DNA from: Semisulcospira habei | Lineage: Eukaryota; Mollusca; Gastropoda; Semisulcospiridae | Length of the DNA stretch: 64,000 nt | Reading direction: 5' to 3' | NCBI GenBank assembly: GCA_036245525.1 | Contig: BTPG01000007.1 | Coordinates: forward strand, 166,184,976-166,248,975 | Shown: one piece after another, positions 43,001-49,680 of the stretch | How positions within the stretch are numbered: the first letter of the stretch is position 1 | How the letters are laid out: the number at the start of each line of letters is the position of its first letter | Made by a program: the position numbers and the translations under genes | Notes under the pieces: generated by a model | What the model was told of the DNA's origin: nothing | Seen by the model: the letters and a program-made list of their open reading frames with translations, nothing else | Databases searched by the model: none

Positions 43001-46000
43001 CGTAAACTAATAGTTTTACTCGTCCAGTTACACTCGCACAGACCCCGGAGTTGGGGTGATTCTGAACGCAACCGCGACCAACTAAACGAACCAACTCGTC
43101 ACTAAAAATAGAACTACTGTCACGTACCTCTGTGGTTAGGCTGGTTACGCACGGTGGCCCAAGGATGATGCGTCTCGGACACAGATGCACTTAATTTTAG
43201 TGCGTCTGGCTACCCCTTGGTTACATTTTCAGTACGTGATTTTGAGTTTTATTGCTTCATAGACGCACAGACTCACTAAAACGGAAGCCCTGCTCAAAGG
43301 TCAAGGTCACATGGGGTCCAAATATTAGCCATATTTTGACACATTGTTTCTCCTCAAATACTATTTTCAAACTTCAAACCTAAACTTTTGTGTAAACTAA
43401 TTCAGATGACCCCTCAGAAAGGTCAATGGTCACACGAGGTTGGCAAGTGTGTAAATACAAGTTTTTGATAGAATTGTAGTTTTTATCAAAGTCTTTGCCA
43501 ACTTTTCAGTCAGATTGGACACAAAGGTAGCTGATGATTAGGCCTTTCTATGCTTACTAATTTAGTGGTCCCCTCAAAGGTCAAGGGTCATGGGGGGCCC
43601 AGAAAGGGGTAAATAATAGCCATATTTTGACAAAAACTCTTTTTTTCTCAAATCCTATTTTCAACTTCAACCAAACTTGGTATAGAGATACCTGATGATA
43701 AGGCCTTTCTATGCATACTAATTTGGATGACCACGTGGAAAGGTCAAGGGTCACATGAGGTTGGTAAGTGTGCAAAAATACCTGTTTTTGATAGAATTGT
43801 AGTTTTTATCAAAGTTTTTGCAAACTTTTAAATAAAATTTGGCATAAAGGTAGCAGTTGATAACACCTTTCTAGGCATACTAATTTAGTCGACCCCTCAC
43901 AAAGGTCAAGGGTCATGGAGGGTCAACAAATTGGTAAAAAATGCATGTTTTGAGAAAACTGAGATTTTGCTGGTACAAAGGCCAGCCCTTTACTTATGTT
44001 TAGACACTAGAACACTTGCTCATATCAGCGAACTGTTGGAAAGGTCAAGGTCACATTATTATTATTTAGATTGGTCATACACGTGAGCGATAAGGGTTTT
44101 GTCTTTTTTGTTTTCTACTGTAATGTTCTAAAAGTGTATGAAATTTTCAATTATATTGTTTATATATTTTATTTCTAATCTGATTTTGTGTGTGTTCAGG
44201 CATAGTGTACGTGCTCCAGTACTATTATCAGAGCGGCTGTCTGTATCGACTGCGATGCCTTGGACAGCGTCATACAATGGATATCACAGTTGGTAAGAAC
44301 AGTGTACTATGAGCCCAAAAGTAACATTTTCCAGAGCTGACAGTTGTCCCCAGAAGACTTTTTTGGCAGATGAGGAGATGTATATCTACCGTGATAGGTC
44401 AAAGGTGGTGCGTGAAAAGTTTGGCACCATAAGACCACATAACAGTTTAGAAGATAGATTGACCATACTGGTTCAGTGACTAAAGATGTGCACGCCTTTA
44501 GAGGCATGAGTGCCTCCCACCCAGATTTTATAGTGCGTCCTGCGGGAACCCCTAAATATAATCATAGTGCATCACTGCAGCTTGTAGCACATCAAGGATG
44601 CACATATGTGTGTTAATGGGAGCCCTGGTCAGCCTCCTCGTGTATGCATCCACTGGTACTGTTTACTGTAATTGTTCTTTTCCGTTGTTGAACAGAGGGT
44701 TTCATGTCATGGATGTGGAAAGGACTAGTGTTCCTTCTTCCGTTCCTCATGCTTGGATATGTAAGTACATCTCTGCTTTTATCACTTGTGGTTTTAGCAC
44801 AAATTCCTAATTTAATCTTTCATTTAAATCAGGGGAACAGCTCCAGTTCAAAGCATGCCAGGTATGCTATGAATTTAACCGGCAATAGCACAAAAACTAT
44901 TGGACCCATATTCCTTAACCCATTTAGCCCTGGGCCCCTGCAGCAGGAGATGGGTTGATCATGATAATTCAAGGGTAGTGCCAGATGAGCTATGGCGCCT
45001 TCAGGCGCCAAGCTCATCTGGCACTACCCTTGAATTATCACGATCAACCCATCTCCTACAACTGGTACATAGTTGTTAGACACCGCCTCCAAAAGCTTGG
45101 AAATGCGTCTGTGGAGTTAAGAGGGTCAAACTACTGCCACTAATGATACTGCTCAGCGGAAAAGACACAAGTGTCTTTTACGCCAAACAGTATCACCAGT
45201 ACCAATCAAACTGAACTTGAAATAAAGTAAAACCCTCTCTTTTTACACACATATCAACAAGAGCCATTGTGGCGATTCAATAATTTGGACATTTGCAGTG
45301 ATGAGATTTGTCCCTGTTACACAACACTGTACGCAGCTCGCACGTAGTGCTCAGAACAACAGTGTTCGGCTGTCCATCATGCGTGTCGGGGATGCGCTAC
45401 AGTGACGGATGACCCCTAATCGCCTGGCTTAGTCTAGTGAAGTAGATTGATGTGTTGTGTCAGTTTTTGGCTGTCCATCACGCGTGTCAGGGATGCGCTA
45501 CAGTGACGGATGACCCCTAATCGCCTGGCTTAGTCTAGTGAAGTAGATTGATGTGTTGTCAGTTTTTGGCTGTTCATCACGCATGTCAGGGATGCGCTAC
45601 AGTGACGGATGACCCCTAATCGCCTGGCTTAGTCTAGTGAAGTAGATTGATGTGTTGTGTCAGTTTTTGGCTGTCCATCACGCGTGTCAGGGATGCGCTA
45701 CAGTGACGGATGACCCCTAATCGCCTGGCTTAGTCTAGTGAAGTAGATTAATGTGTTGTCAGTTTTTGGCTGTCCATCACGCACGTCAGGGATGCGCTAC
45801 AGTGACGGATGACCCCTAATCGCCTGGCTTAGTCTAGTGAAGTAGATTGATGTGTCAGTTTTTGCTAGAGGTCTTAAGCTGACCACTGTCCGGTAAGGCT
45901 GTGACCGCAGCCGTGGCATATCTATACATTTATCTGTCTTGGGTTGATGGAGAGACCGCCGCCGGGGAGTGCTTGATCATAGCCAGGACCTATCTTCCTG

Positions 46001-48685
46001 ACAGTATCCTTCCCCTGGGCGAGCGATATGACTTCCTCGAACATTTCACGCTAGCGCTTAAATAGGGCTGGACTGCAGAAGGGAAACAGCGAGACACACA
46101 GCAAGGACAACGAGAGACAGAGAACACATAATGAGGACACAGCGAGAGAGCCGCCGAGAAGAAAGCGGGAAACTGCAGAGACAGCAGACACATGGACCAC
46201 TAGACATCACGTTAGAACTCTATGGCGACTAGCGCTGTGGAGTTACAGTAGTTAATCCCGATGGGGACTTTGGTGCATATTTAGGAACAGGCCTAGAAAG
46301 GCCCTATGGAAAACTGTTAGTCAGATACTTAGAGAATTAAAAAGGAAGTCTCGAGGCCGCTTTTGAGGTCGCACAAAAGGAGACGGGGCTTCCTCAATTA
46401 TTGAAAAGAACCCTTGGCATCACGAGTGGTTTTGTCTGTGGGCACCTGTTGGTTTGTGTTGTGTAACACCCCTCAGAAGACGGGGTGATAGGGATGTACA
46501 TTTTCCAGGGTGATAAGGATGTACATTTTCCGGGGTAAAATTCATAGTGTGTTTAGTGTGCTTTAACCCTTTGCCTCCCAGAACTAAATGACTTGTATTA
46601 CGTTGAATGGAAGTCGTTTAGTTCTGGGAGTCAAGGATATAATTTGTAAGTAAGATATTTTTTTATTTGAGCATGATTGTTGACCATGATAGTTAAGGGG
46701 TAGGAGCTAATTTGGCATCTATGCCTTTTGCTGTTGGATAATGGGAATCATTTGAGTTAACCCTTTGGGTGACAGTAACCATTTTGGTTGAGTTGATTCC
46801 TACAGGAATCACCGCATACAAAAATCACTACTGACACACAAAGGATTAAATGCACAAATGTAATTGTGTGTTTTTCAGTTTTTCCAGCTGTACAACGCTT
46901 ACACCCTGTTTACATTAGCAGTGGCATCCAGTTACAGAGAATGGCAGGTGGGTAGAGAGTTCACTGTTCTAATTATGTGCTTGTGTGTGACTCTGGACCT
47001 TACTGTCTAATAACTGAAACAGGGTTTTGAAGGTTTGTGTATTACAAATGTATGCACATCAGATTAACTCCAGACTTCCCATACAGTTTTCTCTATATCA
47101 GCTCTGTATTCCCAAAAGATTTGTTACATTTTAGGTAGTTTTTGTTTGTGAAAACAGACCTTGTGACTTAACTATTGATGTGACCAAGACTAAACTTGGC
47201 AGTTATCAAGAGAAAACTTACAGGTACACACTGAACGTACTTTGAATCAGATTTACCTGCCCGAAGATGAAATTTTATTAATTTAATTGAACACAGTGTC
47301 ACTCCACTCATCGTGGGAAAGAAGTTATATCACTTTCACTCAAAGTCAAATGAAAACGCTCTTGATCCGACAGGTCACTCGTGTGCACACTGCTAACACC
47401 TGACACTTCAACATCACTTCGATCCTCACCAAGTCCTAGATCTCTGTCGTGGATAAGTTTATCGAATAAGTCACCAAACTCCTCATCGCTATCGGAGTGC
47501 ACGGTCGTCATGATGCTTCAAAAACTCAACCAAAAAGTCACATAAAAATCAACAAAAACATTCACAATTCAACCCACGAGTCAAGTTTTGCTGTAGAAAA
47601 CAACCCTAGACCTTTCCGGAAGTGACTTTATATGCTCTCTATGCACAAGAGAGCTCTCGCTTCCTGTGAGTTCACGTTCTATTTTGGTCACAAAACCAAG
47701 CGGTCTCAAGCGGTATGGGAATACACGACATGAGCGGAATGGCGCGGTTTGGGACGTTAAGAGTTAAATTGGTTTTGCTTTATATCTTGAGCATTATGAA
47801 GTAACGATTTTCAAAGTCAGACCTCCTCTCATGCTGACCTTTGTATAGTTAGTTGGTTTTAGATCTAAATTAACCTCCTTGTGCATGTAGCCACTGGTGC
47901 TGCTTACAGTAATAATAATAATGTATATTTTTAAGGCGCCTAGACTTTCAATAGAAAAGCTCTAGGCGCCGTACAAATGACATACTAACATACATACACC
48001 TTGCATCCTACAACACATATATAGTCCCTAACATAATCACACAACAAGATATACAAGAAAAATAAGAATAACAAAAAGAACACGCCAACAAAAAATGCTC
48101 GCACACAAAAAGACACGCGTGTACCATAAAACCAACAATGGATACCCCAGACAGCCCTCGCCAACAACGAAATGTTGACAAAAAGAAGAATTGTGACTAT
48201 AATATTATAATTATAACAGTATTAGTGGCATCATGCACAAAGGGAATGCCTTGTGGCAGTCGACATATTGTATTTTTGAAATCATTGTCAGTTCACCATC
48301 AGATATCTTCAGCGTTCAAAGGAACATGGATACTAAATAACATCAAAAAGAGGCACAGATCCTCTTGAGCTCCTACAACTGCTGGGGATCATGAGGATCT
48401 ATGCCTGTTGCAGGTGTACTGTATTTACTTTCTCTCCACAGTGAAGGGGTTATGGCGGTCAGTTCTGACTTATTGTACAAATTCCACAGCATATTTATTA
48501 AATGTATCCATTGTTTGTCGATGCAGGTTCTTGCTTTAGCCATCATTCACTTCATTCTGTTCATGGGAAATTTCCTGACGACACTGAAAGTCATCCGACA
48601 AAAATTGAAGTCCGAAGGAGTCAAATGGAAGTTAGTGGAGAAGAAATACAAATTTACCAACCATATCCACACGAAGTCCCTGTGA
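22008..48685 (+). CDS. TMEM120: TMEM120 family transmembrane protein, complete 12-exon gene
   Basis: Twelve exons (22008-22079, 22551-22669, 24362-24478, 24956-25015, 25700-25795, 26560-26649, 27360-27425, 28247-28308, 44200-44292, 44696-44760, 46879-46947, 48527-48685) join in perfect phase to 355 codons; human paralogues are about 340. The N terminus ([20 protein letters not shown]) and residues to about 110 form a hydrophilic, coiled-coil-like region. Hydrophobic segments follow at roughly residues 136-153, 158-178, 191-206, 218-240, 268-290 and 304-325. Family hallmarks are [50 protein letters not shown] and [17 protein letters not shown]120A/B (NET29, TACAN) are inner-nuclear-envelope/ER six-pass proteins with an elongase-like fold that binds coenzyme A. 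They are linked to fat-cell differentiation; an ion-channel role has been reported and disputed. Invertebrates usually have one gene, so A versus B is not assigned. Confidence 0.96.
22551..22669 (+). CDS. TMEM120: TMEM120 exon 2
   Basis: After [27 protein letters not shown] and on to IMESLK. Donor GTGAGT. Coiled-coil part. Confidence 0.94.
22693..24125 (+). mobile_element. 1.43-kb TIR element, hAT-like relic
   Basis: Perfect 15-bp terminal inverted repeats ACAGAGTTGCCAACC and GGTTGGCAACTCTGT inside TMEM120 intron 2. Carries a decayed transposase N-terminus (23685-23978), poly-A/G tracts and a TG microsatellite near 23508. Confidence 0.75.
23685..23978 (+). pseudogene. hAT-like transposase N-terminal relic
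   Basis: Reads the end of a BED-type zinc finger ([13 protein letters not shown]), then after a frame change [20 protein letters not shown] and [13 protein letters not shown]. The latter resembles a segment common in hAT-type transposases and their domesticated relatives (recalled, not searched). No catalytic domain is present. Confidence 0.6.
24362..24478 (+). CDS. TMEM120: TMEM120 exon 3
   Basis: Encodes [20 protein letters not shown] to EESLPHKN. Donor GTAGGT. End of the coiled coil. Confidence 0.94.
24540..24715. mobile_element. TTAA-P1 MITE, degenerate left end
   Basis: Central palindrome GTTCAAGGGTAGTGCCAGAA and right end GAAGTGTTAA, in TMEM120 intron 3. Confidence 0.65.
24956..25015 (+). 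CDS. TMEM120: TMEM120 exon 4
   Basis: [20 protein letters not shown], the conserved segment before the first membrane helix. Donor GTAAGC. Confidence 0.94.
25050..25132. mobile_element. TTAA-P2 palindrome
   Basis: TTAACCCTTAGGATGTTGG facing CACCCAAAGGGTTAA. A family of about 80-105 bp with the inner motif GTAGCGGTTTTTGTCG. Copies also at 25330, 46757, 53205 and 63490. Confidence 0.75.
25200..25230. repeat. G homopolymer
   Basis: About 18 consecutive G; similar tracts occur at 214, 23430, 28545 (C), 48885-48995 and 63305 (C). These may be real or assembly-sensitive. Confidence 0.9.
25330..25411. mobile_element. TTAA-P2 palindrome
   Basis: GTTTGGCTGTTGGTAGCG and a right end CAGTCAAAGGGTTAA. 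Confidence 0.65.
25700..25795 (+). CDS. TMEM120: TMEM120 exon 5
   Basis: [18 protein letters not shown] plus the rest of membrane segment 1, ending ISGY. Acceptor TTTCAG, donor GTATTT. Confidence 0.94.
25964..26187. mobile_element. TTAA-P1 MITE, opposite orientation of the copy at 6084
   Basis: TTAACCCTTATC left end and TATGATATGGGTTAA right end. Perfect central palindrome CAAGGGTAGTGCCAGAATAG / CTATTCTGGCACCACC. Confidence 0.85.
26213..26278. repeat. CATGAG hairpin family
   Basis: GCAAGAGGCATAGATCCTCA faces TGAGGGTCTGTACCTCTTGC with GCCCCCGCAACTGCGGGGGC in the middle. Confidence 0.85.
26560..26649 (+). CDS. TMEM120: TMEM120 exon 6
   Basis: [20 protein letters not shown] and ESILIVNGS, a family signature. 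Donor GTTAGT. Confidence 0.95.
27195..27250. repeat. TTAA-P1 MITE, half copy
   Basis: Only GGCACCTTGCTATGCTGGCA and CACCCTTGAACT remain. Confidence 0.5.
27360..27425 (+). CDS. TMEM120: TMEM120 exon 7
   Basis: [20 protein letters not shown], with a His pair where the family has its conserved histidines. Donor GTAAGT. Confidence 0.94.
27480..27655. repeat. TATTCGACC interspersed short repeats
   Basis: AAATATTCGAC recurs five times at irregular 25-50 bp spacing in TMEM120 intron 7. Confidence 0.7.
28247..28308 (+). CDS. TMEM120: TMEM120 exon 8
   Basis: [20 protein letters not shown]. Its donor (GTAAGT) opens the 15.9-kb intron that holds both DIRS elements. Confidence 0.94.
28395..28450. repeat. 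TTAA-P1 MITE, half copy
   Basis: AGTTCAAGGGAAATGCCAGA followed by AGATTAGCTTGGCACC. The other arm is absent. Confidence 0.5.
28520..28622. repeat. CATGAG hairpin family, C-expanded copy
   Basis: GGCAGATCCTCATG and CATGAAGATCTATGTCTCATG flank a C-rich expansion. Confidence 0.6.
29278..29462 (+). repeat. DIRS copy A, left ITR
   Basis: About 184 bp, reverse complement of 35762-35945 with only a handful of differences (e.g. CTCTTAGCTAGCC versus CTCGTAGCTAGCC). Confidence 0.9.
29914..32529 (+). CDS. DIRS copy A gag-like ORF1
   Basis: 871 codons from ATG at 29914 ([15 protein letters not shown]); the frame stays open upstream but the Cys cluster marks the conserved start. Residues 8-50 carry a CxxC-rich, zinc-binding-like cluster (CTRC, CLPCSGC, CDVCASW). 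Residues about 80-190 contain three or four imperfect repeats around [13 protein letters not shown] strongly Arg/Ser-rich region follows ([19 protein letters not shown]), then a helical C-terminal domain ([56 protein letters not shown]) shared with copy B, and a Pro/Arg-rich basic tail. By position it is the structural nucleic-acid-binding protein. No stop codons. Confidence 0.8.
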   Translation: MLSCSRYKVRTCTRCRDFQWPSDEHEFCLPCSGCDSTHTCDVCASWPEEEWSDLWRFYCRERPRPIQDRPTVTTNAKERTKSVAGTSLSHRDHSRPSRSNLTETTGGPKVGPMSVVGTSLSRRDHSRPGSSNLAETTECKKVRAKSVTETLLPHGERTKPARERLSEKSRGYKGTSLSRRDHRSPPRVRSLEATTGNNGGPKSGPMSVTNMLPEPGSSSAAELTDNPLVQEAATSDNAAAVAALDDPTTLPALAQSEDRRLDKYKRLREGRLSGTLVHEEQRDSTSSAALDVNWPQDRADKRRTERLPPCQVSGPRGAGKPASNTRPSSRSQVRGDTSVSPCRARDHSPRVRYSLERRRSTSHRDPDRRFRSREVSSSDSSYYPLPRGDTQRITSPGRRTSTAGSYRHVSPHSFRHHTSRDPPSRRRSATRTKPDLRRSRRTSHSSRSSRHSRSPRVRRVPRRSPSTLAGRQPLPTMASSPRHSTTPHAPVDTVKASDKLGITARVVDSISLTPGDSVSAWLDAAPSLRSASPEEADFPPAPLGHRTETVRALDEAARLIAATLPAEDCPPSPPVKKRASAFVDAELHAKRFKSLPQPPGFRDIRDALSAHLLQGSLRDTGFFSDHKWPADLMIAFQQKWYAGHSQAFACPLPAVDPSATSCAGLSRQKERSVFPPGLTKTATLIRNALASAGFLDLATQAIVRRVEEAWSPTIVALLTDILALTVSCNRAAYHTSVNAMTAAANCDLMRRDAVLQACSLPSEIKNQLRRAPLGNELLFGPHWQSVKESSKDLWPTRFAPPRFPPARRPAGRGLRSARPIVRPFTSRGRLPPRQPAFGRPRRPNPGPTDATVPAPAWPRPARRPFGRGRAR
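32168..33757 (+). CDS. DIRS copy A reverse transcriptase frame
   Basis: Overlaps the gag end in another frame. From about 32600 it encodes [17 protein letters not shown] fingers ([20 protein letters not shown]), [20 protein letters not shown] (motif A), [16 protein letters not shown] and the catalytic [11 protein letters not shown] (YLDD), then [20 protein letters not shown] and the thumb. The RNase H that should follow in frame is found in the next frame, so a frameshift lies near 33590-33640. Everything before about 32400 in this frame is probably not translated. Confidence 0.88.
   Translation: MLFYKPAHYRRRSRTSCVGPRLATSSSSALIGSQLRNRARICGPPGSPHPAFLQPAGPRVEACGPPDPSFAPLPVVDVFPPASRPLVVPADLTPAPQTPPSPPLLGLDLPDVLSGGVGPADFTPTTPPPTASGSPVGGRLALHSDAWTSLFPDDPWILSTVCQGLQLSFRSPPPLRRSPLWTSMPVDSLRAEALRNEVAALLQKNATEVVRRHDSPAFYSRLFVVPKPGGKWRPVIDLSALNKFLIAPPFRMETARALRSAVQPFDFAISLDLSDVYLHVPMHLASRRFLRFAFAGIVYQFRALPFGLNLSPWVFTRIMDAVVARARRTSSSPTSNYLDDLLLRNQVDSALERDRDALLDLLDFLGFIVNKGKSDLSPSRCFVHLGMEFHTDLNLVRLPEARIQKIGDLARQVAQQDKVSARVWLQLLGLMSAASDLIPLGRLYSRPPQLHLLLHWRPSKDDIDALVPVPPMLHPHLMRWATTTGWLRESLFTHRLPACHFVSTQVSPVGEPIFYRRSRQPRGCGPRIF
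33640..34608 (+). pseudogene. DIRS copy A RNase H and methyltransferase-like region
   Basis: RNase [54 protein letters not shown] and [16 protein letters not shown]. It is followed by [19 protein letters not shown] and [15 protein letters not shown], matching the domain after RNase H in DIRS elements often described as Dam-methyltransferase-like. Marked broken because it is cut off from its RT by a frameshift. Confidence 0.85.
34420..35510 (+). pseudogene. DIRS copy A tyrosine recombinase with one internal stop
   Basis: N-terminal core-binding part [20 protein letters not shown] and [14 protein letters not shown]; catalytic part with [14 protein letters not shown] (Arg I), [14 protein letters not shown] (His-x-x-Arg) and [16 protein letters not shown] (Trp and nucleophile Tyr). 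It replaces a DDE integrase in this class. A TGA at 35247-35249 splits the frame; copy B has Arg at that position. Overlaps the RNase H region by roughly 190 bp. Confidence 0.88.
35762..35945 (-). repeat. DIRS copy A, right inverted ITR
   Basis: Inverted partner of 29278-29462. The 35630-35720 stretch also repeats terminal motifs (CCTAAGTGTAATACCATCGG), as expected of the internal complementary region. Confidence 0.88.
36021..36190 (-). repeat. DIRS copy B, ITR adjacent to copy A
   Basis: Reverse complement of 42273-42446, sharing GGTCACGCCA-, CACGGGAGACTACTCATG- and CGGGTTGTGTGGGAGCACAA-type blocks. Confidence 0.87.
36448..37505 (-). pseudogene. DIRS copy B tyrosine recombinase, one frameshift
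   Basis: The minus-strand N-part ([34 protein letters not shown]) is in one frame and the catalytic part ([44 protein letters not shown]) in another, with the shift near 37175. The catalytic Arg, His-x-x-Arg and Tyr residues are retained. Confidence 0.88.
37358..38462 (-). pseudogene. DIRS copy B RNase H and methyltransferase-like region
   Basis: Segments [20 protein letters not shown] (38184-38462) and [20 protein letters not shown] (37358-37951) with degenerate sequence between. In this copy the RT thumb and RNase H are in one frame ([16 protein letters not shown] leading into CVDAS), showing that they form one polyprotein in the family. Confidence 0.82.
38400..40017 (-). pseudogene. DIRS copy B reverse transcriptase, interrupted by a SINE
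   Basis: The N part ([20 protein letters not shown]) ends at 39352; it resumes at 39042 with [15 protein letters not shown], then [20 protein letters not shown] and [13 protein letters not shown] second frameshift follows AFWL near 38470. Confidence 0.87.
39043..39351 (+). mobile_element. tRNA-derived SINE inserted in DIRS copy B
   Basis: 309 bp flanked by CAGCGCCAAGAGAT (39029-39042) and CAGCGCCTAGAGAT (39352-39365). Head with box A-like TAGCTCAGGCGG and box B GGTTCGAATCC; body GTACTCCATAGGCAAT and GTGGACGTTAAACC shared with the SINE at 9545. Confidence 0.9.
39893..41050 (-). pseudogene. DIRS copy B gag-like ORF, decayed
   Basis: [40 protein letters not shown] and [20 protein letters not shown] match the C-terminal domain of copy A gag; upstream Ser/Arg/Pro-rich segments are spread over several frames. 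Confidence 0.75.
41050..42272 (-). other. DIRS copy B 5' region, no intact frame
   Basis: GC-rich sequence with GCCTCATGGAGGGGGGCACGC-type repeats near 41170-41460 and remnants of an Arg/Ser-rich frame. Presumably gag N-terminus and leader. Confidence 0.5.
42273..42446 (+). repeat. DIRS copy B, outer ITR
   Basis: Inverted partner of 36021-36190, ending CAGTAATGTCATCGG. Confidence 0.87.
42484..42555. repeat. TTAA-P1 MITE, left part
   Basis: TTAACCCAAAAGACG then GATCGACCACGATA; the rest is lost. The next 600 bp (42560-43190) contain no recognised gene. Confidence 0.5.
43290..44060 (+). repeat. Degenerate 120-165 bp tandem repeat with AGGTCA pairs
   Basis: Six units, each carrying AAAGGTCA followed by a second half-site (43298, 43420, 43578, 43741, 43903, 44042), together with shared text CTTTCTATGCATACTAAT and TTTTTGATAGAATTGTAG. 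Another partial copy is at 62750-62960. Confidence 0.8.
44200..44292 (+). CDS. TMEM120: TMEM120 exon 9
   Basis: [20 protein letters not shown] and [10 protein letters not shown]. Acceptor GTTCAG, donor GTAAGA. Confidence 0.95.
44385..44475. repeat. TTAA-P1 MITE, very degenerate
   Basis: ACCGTGATAGGTCAAAGGTG and AGATTGACCATACTGGTTCA resemble the two arms. Confidence 0.4.
44696..44760 (+). CDS. TMEM120: TMEM120 exon 10
   Basis: [20 protein letters not shown], ending at GTAAGT. Confidence 0.95.
44915..45129. mobile_element. TTAA-P1 MITE
   Basis: TTAACCCATTTAGCCC left end. The palindrome is nearly perfect over both arms (GATCATGATAATTCAAGG / CCTTGAATTATCACGATC). Right end degenerate (GAGGGTCAAA). 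Confidence 0.85.
45370..45865 (+). repeat. Tandem repeat, five units of 101/99 bp
   Basis: Units start at 45370, 45471, 45570, 45671 and 45770 with CTGTCCATCACGCGTGTC, ending TGTTG(TG)TCAGTTTTTGG. In TMEM120 intron 10. Confidence 0.95.
46563..46642. mobile_element. Short TTAA palindrome
   Basis: TTAACCCTTTGCCTCCCAG with arms CCCAGAACTAAATGACTT / AAGTCGTTTAGTTCTGGG. Confidence 0.65.
46757..46849. mobile_element. TTAA-P2 palindrome
   Basis: TTAACCCTTTGGGTGACAG and CACACAAAGGATTAA ends, GATTCCTACAGGAATC centre. Confidence 0.75.
46879..46947 (+). CDS. TMEM120: TMEM120 exon 11
   Basis: [20 protein letters not shown] then EWQ. Acceptor TTTTCAG, donor GTGGGT. Confidence 0.94.
47278..47767 (-). 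mobile_element. TTAA-bounded segment, possible piggyBac fragment
   Basis: On the minus strand it begins TTAACTCTTAACGTCCC and contains an acidic reading frame; the left boundary falls at TTAATTTAA. Catalytic domain absent. Confidence 0.45.
47308..47511 (-). pseudogene. Acidic N-terminal ORF in the TTAA segment
   Basis: 67 codons from [23 protein letters not shown] then [20 protein letters not shown]. Acidic, Ser/Asp-rich N-termini of this type precede the catalytic domain in many piggyBac transposases, which is the basis of the suggestion. No catalytic motif is present and the frame ends after [11 protein letters not shown]. Confidence 0.4.
47908..47985 (-). repeat. LINE/SINE 3' tail, inverted
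   Basis: Read on the minus strand: TAGGCGCCTTAAAAATATAC followed by ATT repeats, resembling the tails at 14035 and 51970. Confidence 0.5.
48347..48412. repeat. CATGAG hairpin family
   Basis: AGAGGCACAGATCCTCTTGA faces TCATGAGGATCTATGCCTG, in TMEM120 intron 11. Confidence 0.75.
48527..48685 (+). CDS. TMEM120: TMEM120 exon 12 (last)
   Basis: [20 protein letters not shown] then a basic tail ending HIHTKSL and TGA. An ATTAAA poly(A)-signal variant lies about 55 bp downstream. Confidence 0.94.
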   Translation, partial: VLALAIIHFILFMGNFLTTLKVIRQKLKSEGVKWKLVEKKYKFTNHIHTKSL

Positions 48686-49286
48686 ATCGCATCGATGAGA
48701 CATAACAAAAACCAGAGCGAGAGAGAAGACACAGAGAGAAAATTAAAGAGAGACAAGGATGATGATGACTTACTTATTTAGGATTCAACAGACATAGGAG
48801 GAGAATCCTGTGAAAATTGAGTCATTCACACCTAGTATCTGCGGTAATGACTTATGTAACTTTTATTTTTTTGGAGGGGGAAGGGGGGGGGGTGTAGAGG
48901 GTTGGGGGGTGGAGAGGGTTGGCTTGGGGGGGGGGGGGGGATCATCATGGCGTCTAGCATCAGCGCAAATAACTTTTGTAACTTTGGGGGGGGGGGGGGC
49001 AGGACAGCTATACAGTCTGTGTACCAGCTGTTGGAGATGGATTAGATATGATAGCTCAAGGCTATAGTACAGTCAAACTTCCCAAGGCGACCATTTGCAT
49101 CAGGCGACCACCCATCTAATTAGACCACCAGGTCTTGGTTCCCTGGCCTTCTTTCTGTAATGTGATTGTACCTCAGTAAGGTGGTCACCTATCTTGGGCA
49201 GTCGCCTTTCTCATGTTTGATTGTACCAGATTCGCTTGGTGCCTTGCCTATAACTAGTATAAGACTGTGTTCCAGTTGTCGGAGAA

Positions 49287-49385
49287 TGATAGGCCATGAT
49301 AGTTCAAGGTTAATGCCAGATTAGCTTGGCACCTGGAAGGCACCACGCTAATTTTGCACTACCCTTGAACTATCATGGCAAGCTG
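49287..49385. repeat. TTAA-P1 MITE core
   Basis: CATGATAGTTCAAGGTTAAT faces CACTACCCTTGAACTATCAT; the outer ends are not preserved. Confidence 0.65.
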
Positions 49386-49610
49386 TGTTGTCACTACCCT
49401 TGAAGTATCCTTGCAGATCCATCTCCTGCTGTGTTGTCATGTGTTTATGTTTATAAGGAAAAGAGGTGTCTTCACCAAATGTTTGTCAGTCAAGTGTAGT
49501 AAAAGAGGAACACCAAAAAAAAAAGGCGCGTTAGATCCGAGAGGGAGAGAAAGAACGTGAGATGAGAGAAGAGAGTCAGATGAGAGAGTGGTAGATCTGT
49601 GATTAGAATA

Positions 49611-49680
49611 TGTGTGCTTGTCTGTGATTTTGAACTTCATGGCTTGCATCCATAAGATCTGAAATCACAGACCAGCATAT
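49611..49680. repeat. GGACC hairpin family, diverged
   Basis: GTGTGCTTGTCTGTGATTTT faces GAAATCACAGACCAGCA. The surrounding 48690-50340 stretch has no gene; G runs lie at 48873-48995. Confidence 0.65.
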
